Shown piece after piece: positions 60,595 to 64,000 of a stretch of DNA of 64,000 nt. This DNA comes from Arenibacter nanhaiticus (GTDB taxonomy: Bacteria; Bacteroidota; Bacteroidia; Flavobacteriales; Flavobacteriaceae), in contig NZ_FQYX01000001.1 in the NCBI RefSeq assembly GCF_900141935.1, positions 66,786 to 130,785 of the forward strand. Direction: 5' to 3'. The translations under genes and the position numbers were made by a program. Below the pieces are notes generated by a model. It ran no database searches and was not told the DNA's origin. It saw only the letters and a list, made by a program, of their open reading frames with translations. The stretch's first letter is position 1; each line of letters starts with the position of its first letter.

Positions 60595-62931
60595 ATGGCA
60601 ACCGAATCAAAGAAAAAAAAGAATACCAGTTTTTTTAAATTCATCAAATGGTTTTGGATCTTGTTCCTAACCGGTGTTTTATCTGTAGTTTTAATCTTTT
60701 TCTTAGCCTCAGAGGGATTTTTTGGAGAGATGCCCACCTTTGAGAGTTTAGAAAACCCACAAACAAATTTAGCCTCGGAAATCATTTCTTCGGACGGGGA
60801 AACCCTTGGGAAATATTACCTGTCTGACAACCGTACTCCGGTAGATTTTGAGGATCTTCCGGAAAACATCATTCAGGCTTTGGTGGCTACCGAAGATGCC
60901 CGGTATTACCAACATTCCGGGATAGATGCCAAAGGAACCCTTAGGGCCGTAGTTTTTATGGGTTCTAGAGGTGGGGCCAGTACCATTTCACAGCAGTTGG
61001 CAAGACTACTGTTTGTGGGGGTGCGTTCTAAAAATACCTTTGAGACGATTATCCAAAAAATTAAAGAATGGGTGATTGCGATACGCTTGGAAAGACAGTA
61101 TACCAAGGAAGAAATCATCGCCATGTACCTCAATACCTATGATTTTAACTATAGTGCAGACGGTATTAGATCGGCGGCCAAGATATATTTTGGCAAGGAG
61201 CCACAAAAGTTAAAAATAGAGGAGTCCGCCGTGTTGGTAGGGATGCTAAAGAATTCTTCGTACTACAATCCAAGACGTAGGGAAGCCCTAGTGTTTAACC
61301 GTAGGAATACGGTCTTGGCACAGATGGCCAAATACGGCTATATCACCCAAGCAGAAAAAGATTCGCTTCAGGCCTTAAAAATGGAGATCAATTTTAATCC
61401 GGAATCGCATAGCGAAGGATTGGCGACCTATTTTAGGATGGAACTTAAAAAATTCATGAAAGATTGGATTGATAAGAACCCCAAACCAGCCCTAGAAGGA
61501 GAGCGAAACCGCTATAATATCAATTTAGACGGACTAAAGATCTATACGACCATAGACTCTCGTATGCAGCGCAATGCAGAAGAGGCAGTGGTGGCGCATA
61601 TGAAGAGGTTACAAGCCGAATTCTTTCATCAAAATACGCCCGATAGAAACAAAACGGCCCCTTTTATTGAAGAAAATCCTGGGGAAGCCGACCGTATTAT
61701 GGAAAGAGCCATAAAGAATTCGCCCAGATGGAGGATTATGAAAAGAGAGGGGAAACCTGAAAAGGAAATCCGCGAATCTTTTTATCAGCCTACCCCCATG
61801 ACGGTATTCGATTGGAACAGCGATAGCAGAGAAAAGGATACGGTCATGAAACCTATAGATTCTATTCGCTATTACAAGTCTTTCCTTAGAACAGCCATGA
61901 TGTCCATGGAACCGCAAACAGGCCATATAAAAGCTTGGGTGGGGGGAGTAGACTATAAGCACTTTCAGTACGACAACGTAAAACAAGGGGCCAGACAGGT
62001 AGGTTCTACCTTTAAACCATTTGTATATGCAGCGGCTATAGATCAGTTGCGTTTGTCTCCCTGCGATGTGCTGCCAGATATTCATTATTGTGTGGAAGCC
62101 AATAAATACGGGAATCCGGAACCTTGGTGCCCTAAAAACTCCAATGGCAAGTATAGTGGTGAAATGCTGACCTTAAAGCAGGCGTTGGCAAATTCGGTAA
62201 ATACCATTACGGCCCAATTAACGGACAAGGTAGGGCCCACTGCGGTAGCTGCGATGTCTAAAAACCTAGGGCTTACCGGAAACCTTCCGGAAGTAGCCTC
62301 TATTGGGTTGGGGACCGCAGACCTTACCGTGTACGAGATGGTGGGGGCCTATGGTACCTTTGCCAACCAAGGGGTGTATGTAAAACCAGTGATGGTGACC
62401 AGAATAGAAGATAAAAATGGGACCGTTCTATATGAATATGTTCCAGAAACTAGAGATGTACTCAGCAGCGATGTGGCCTATGCCATGGTAGACCTGATGT
62501 CTGGGGTAACCCAAGGAGGATCGGGAACACGATTAAGAACTACCGGTGCCGAAAAGTATAATAGGATGTACGACGAAATTATTACCGGCTACCCTTATGC
62601 CTTTACAAACCCTATTGCCGGAAAGACAGGGACCACTCAAAACCAAAGTGATGGCTGGTTTATGGGAATGGTGCCCAATTTGGTGACCGGCGTATGGGTT
62701 GGTGGCGAAGACAGAGCTACGCACTTTAGAACTATTACCTACGGACAAGGAGCCTCGATGGCCCTGCCTATTTGGGGGTTGTATATGAAAAAGAATTATG
62801 CCAATGAGGAAATTGGGGTGTCCAAGGAAGAATTTGAAAGACCAGAGGAACTCTCCCTAAACGTAGACTGTTCGGATACCGAATCGGAAAGCGATGACCT
62901 TATTGATACCGATGACGATTTAGATTTTTAA
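60595..62931 (+). CDS. Penicillin-binding protein 1A, bifunctional peptidoglycan synthase
   Basis: 778 residues. Membrane anchor (FIKWFWILFLTGVLSVVLIFFLA), glycosyltransferase domain (ATEDARYYQHSGIDAKG, GASTISQQLARLLF), then a transpeptidase with SxxK in GSTFKPFVYAAAID, SxN in LANSVNTITAQ and KTG in AGKTGTTQNQSDGWF. It polymerises and cross-links peptidoglycan in the periplasm. The tail is acidic (SESDDLIDTDDDLDF). It follows gldH by 5 bases, so it probably shares the transcript. Confidence 0.96.
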   Translation: MATESKKKKNTSFFKFIKWFWILFLTGVLSVVLIFFLASEGFFGEMPTFESLENPQTNLASEIISSDGETLGKYYLSDNRTPVDFEDLPENIIQALVATEDARYYQHSGIDAKGTLRAVVFMGSRGGASTISQQLARLLFVGVRSKNTFETIIQKIKEWVIAIRLERQYTKEEIIAMYLNTYDFNYSADGIRSAAKIYFGKEPQKLKIEESAVLVGMLKNSSYYNPRRREALVFNRRNTVLAQMAKYGYITQAEKDSLQALKMEINFNPESHSEGLATYFRMELKKFMKDWIDKNPKPALEGERNRYNINLDGLKIYTTIDSRMQRNAEEAVVAHMKRLQAEFFHQNTPDRNKTAPFIEENPGEADRIMERAIKNSPRWRIMKREGKPEKEIRESFYQPTPMTVFDWNSDSREKDTVMKPIDSIRYYKSFLRTAMMSMEPQTGHIKAWVGGVDYKHFQYDNVKQGARQVGSTFKPFVYAAAIDQLRLSPCDVLPDIHYCVEANKYGNPEPWCPKNSNGKYSGEMLTLKQALANSVNTITAQLTDKVGPTAVAAMSKNLGLTGNLPEVASIGLGTADLTVYEMVGAYGTFANQGVYVKPVMVTRIEDKNGTVLYEYVPETRDVLSSDVAYAMVDLMSGVTQGGSGTRLRTTGAEKYNRMYDEIITGYPYAFTNPIAGKTGTTQNQSDGWFMGMVPNLVTGVWVGGEDRATHFRTITYGQGASMALPIWGLYMKKNYANEEIGVSKEEFERPEELSLNVDCSDTESESDDLIDTDDDLDF

Positions 62932-62948
62932 AAATTACATACCAATAA

Positions 62949-62978
62949 AAATATCCCGTCCCAGACGGGATATTTTTT
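62949..62978 (+). terminator. Rho-independent terminator after PBP1A
   Basis: AATATCCCGTC / ACGGGATATT with a CCAG loop and T-run, 18 bases after the stop. Confidence 0.88.
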
Positions 62979-63029
62979 TATTAAAACCTCAGTTTGGTTC
63001 CTTGGACAATCTTCGGAACCTCAGGAATG

Positions 63030-63067
63030 AAGCCCTTACTTTTATCTAAAAGTTAAGGGCTTTTTTT
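63030..63067 (+). terminator. Second terminator-like hairpin
   Basis: AGCCCTTA / TTAAGGGCT with a long A/T-rich loop, followed by seven T. It lies 70 bases upstream of the CoA-transferase gene and may backstop the previous operon. Confidence 0.65.
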
Positions 63068-63136
63068 GTTAAAAAATCTGTATTTTAGAGCATCGGCATA
63101 CTGCTATATGCATAGAACTTTTAACAACTGATAAGG

Positions 63137-63838
63137 ATGATACGGAAAACTGTTGCAAACGTAGAAGAAGCATTAAAGGGAATAAAGGACGGAATGACCT
63201 TTATGGTAGGTGGGTTTGGATTGTGTGGTATTCCGGAAAATATAATTGCGGAATTGGTAAAGATAGGGGTAAAGGACATTACCTGTATTTCCAACAATGC
63301 CGGGGTAGACGATTTTGGCCTTGGGCTATTGTTGCACAAACATCAGATCCGGAAAATGGTTTCTTCCTATGTGGGGGAAAACGATGAGTTTGAACGACAG
63401 ATGCTCAGTGGCGAATTGGAGGTAGAATTGACCCCGCAAGGTACCTTGGCAGAAAAATGTAGGGCCGCTCAGGCCGGTTTCCCTGCCTTTTATACTCCCG
63501 CAGGATACGGTACCGAGGTGGCCCAAGGGAAAGAAACCAGAGAGTTTAATGGTAAAATGTACGTCTTGGAAGAGGCCTTCAAGGCCGATTTTTCCTTTGT
63601 AAAGGCTTGGAAAGGCGATGAGGCCGGCAACCTGATTTTTAAGGGAACGGCACGGAACTTTAATCCGGCCATGTGCGGGGCGGCAACAATTACGGTGGCA
63701 GAAGTAGAGGAACTCTTGCCGGCGGGATCCTTGGACCCCAATGAAATTCACGTACCAGGAATATTTGTTCAACGTATTTTTCAAGGAAAAGACTATGAGA
63801 AAAGAATAGAACAGTTGACGGTGAGGACGTTAAAGTAA
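63137..63838 (+). CDS. 3-oxoacid CoA-transferase subunit A
   Basis: 233 residues, family I CoA transferase alpha subunit. It moves CoA between succinyl-CoA or acetyl-CoA and an acetoacetate-type acid. Typical is [20 protein letters not shown], the acyl-CoA-binding GGF/GxP region, and [40 protein letters not shown]. The partner subunit B with the catalytic Glu is not seen because the window ends; a four-helix-bundle gene begins first. Confidence 0.93.
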   Translation: MIRKTVANVEEALKGIKDGMTFMVGGFGLCGIPENIIAELVKIGVKDITCISNNAGVDDFGLGLLLHKHQIRKMVSSYVGENDEFERQMLSGELEVELTPQGTLAEKCRAAQAGFPAFYTPAGYGTEVAQGKETREFNGKMYVLEEAFKADFSFVKAWKGDEAGNLIFKGTARNFNPAMCGAATITVAEVEELLPAGSLDPNEIHVPGIFVQRIFQGKDYEKRIEQLTVRTLK

Positions 63839-63863
63839 TTTGAAAATTCCCTAATTTGAAAAT

Positions 63864-64000
63864 ATGAGGAATGACAAAGAAAATATAATCGTAAAAAGAA
63901 CCTTCGATTTCTCCTTGGGAATTATTGAATACTGTGAAAAACTGAGATCTTTAAATAAGTATGAAATGGCTTCTCAATTGTTTAGAAGTGGAACATCTAT
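63864..64000 (+). CDS. Four-helix bundle protein (S23/IVS-type), 5' part
   Basis: From ATG 63864 an open frame reads MRNDKENIIVKRTFDFSLGI, then EYCEKLRSLNKYEMASQLFRSGTS, until the window edge. This is the start of the small four-helix-bundle family first seen encoded in 23S rRNA intervening sequences, also stand-alone in Bacteroidota. It begins 25 bases after CoA-transferase subunit A, where subunit B would be expected, so it is either an insertion or a gene in the operon. Function unknown. Confidence 0.75.
   Translation, partial: MRNDKENIIVKRTFDFSLGIIEYCEKLRSLNKYEMASQLFRSGTS

Overview
The window looks like a chromosomal segment of a marine-type member of the Flavobacteriaceae (Bacteroidota). 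Evidence: gliding/type IX secretion genes (sprE, gldH), an ATP synthase operon with atpB-E-F-H-A-G but no atpD/atpC, a bactofilin next to it, families largely restricted to this group (DUF4292, DUF4254, DUF6427, DUF5687), Bacteroidota-type promoter elements (TAnnTTTG), and weak or absent Shine-Dalgarno sequences. No rRNA, tRNA or CRISPR array was seen.

Layout. 1-2836: end of a polysaccharide locus (partial glycosyltransferase, initiating sugar-phosphate transferase, UDP-glucuronate decarboxylase), then purD. 4351-11831: a visibly AT-rich, tightly packed minus-strand operon for an unidentified glycan: aminotransferase, flippase, WbqC protein, possible ATP-grasp ligase, two different Fe(II)/2-oxoglutarate oxygenases and a glycosyltransferase. 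It lies between two direct repeats (4245 and 12882) and next to a dead ISAon1-like transposase. It is the best candidate here for an undescribed pathway. 12640-14062: repeat-rich ground holding a yefM-yoeB toxin-antitoxin pair between two copies of a covarying hairpin. 14147-16564: arsenosugar-type genes. 16993-20506: TetR regulator, GT9/DUF4254 pair, DUF6427/DUF6341 membrane proteins.

20950-24563: a TetR-controlled set (enone-type reductase, iron alcohol dehydrogenase, DJ-1/Hsp31 protein) that reads as an electrophile/aldehyde detoxification operon. 24865-29168: patatin-like lipase, PaaE-type reductase, two-gene ABC exporter. 29169-32699: inserted block with a degenerate IS630 element and a leucine-rich lipoprotein, followed by a partial second copy of the ABC gene's 3' end. 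33142-41905: sprE, bactofilin and the ATP synthase operon. 42143-48078: flippase, dut, TPR protein, DUF4292 lipoprotein, EnvC-like protein, aldo/keto reductase. 48111-56679: thioesterase, SPOR protein, dprA, trpS, acyltransferase, ECF sigma factor with a membrane-spanning partner, lipoprotein, recA. 57756-62931: trhO, ricT, gldH, PBP1A. 63137-64000: CoA-transferase subunit A and the start of a four-helix-bundle gene.

A dispersed, imperfectly palindromic element of about 80-92 nt occurs five times between genes (13973, 20659, 32756, 57141, 57538). Its two subtypes keep a central hairpin through compensatory changes. Start codons were moved from the longest reading frame where a TAnnTTTG element, signal peptide or upstream stop argued for it.
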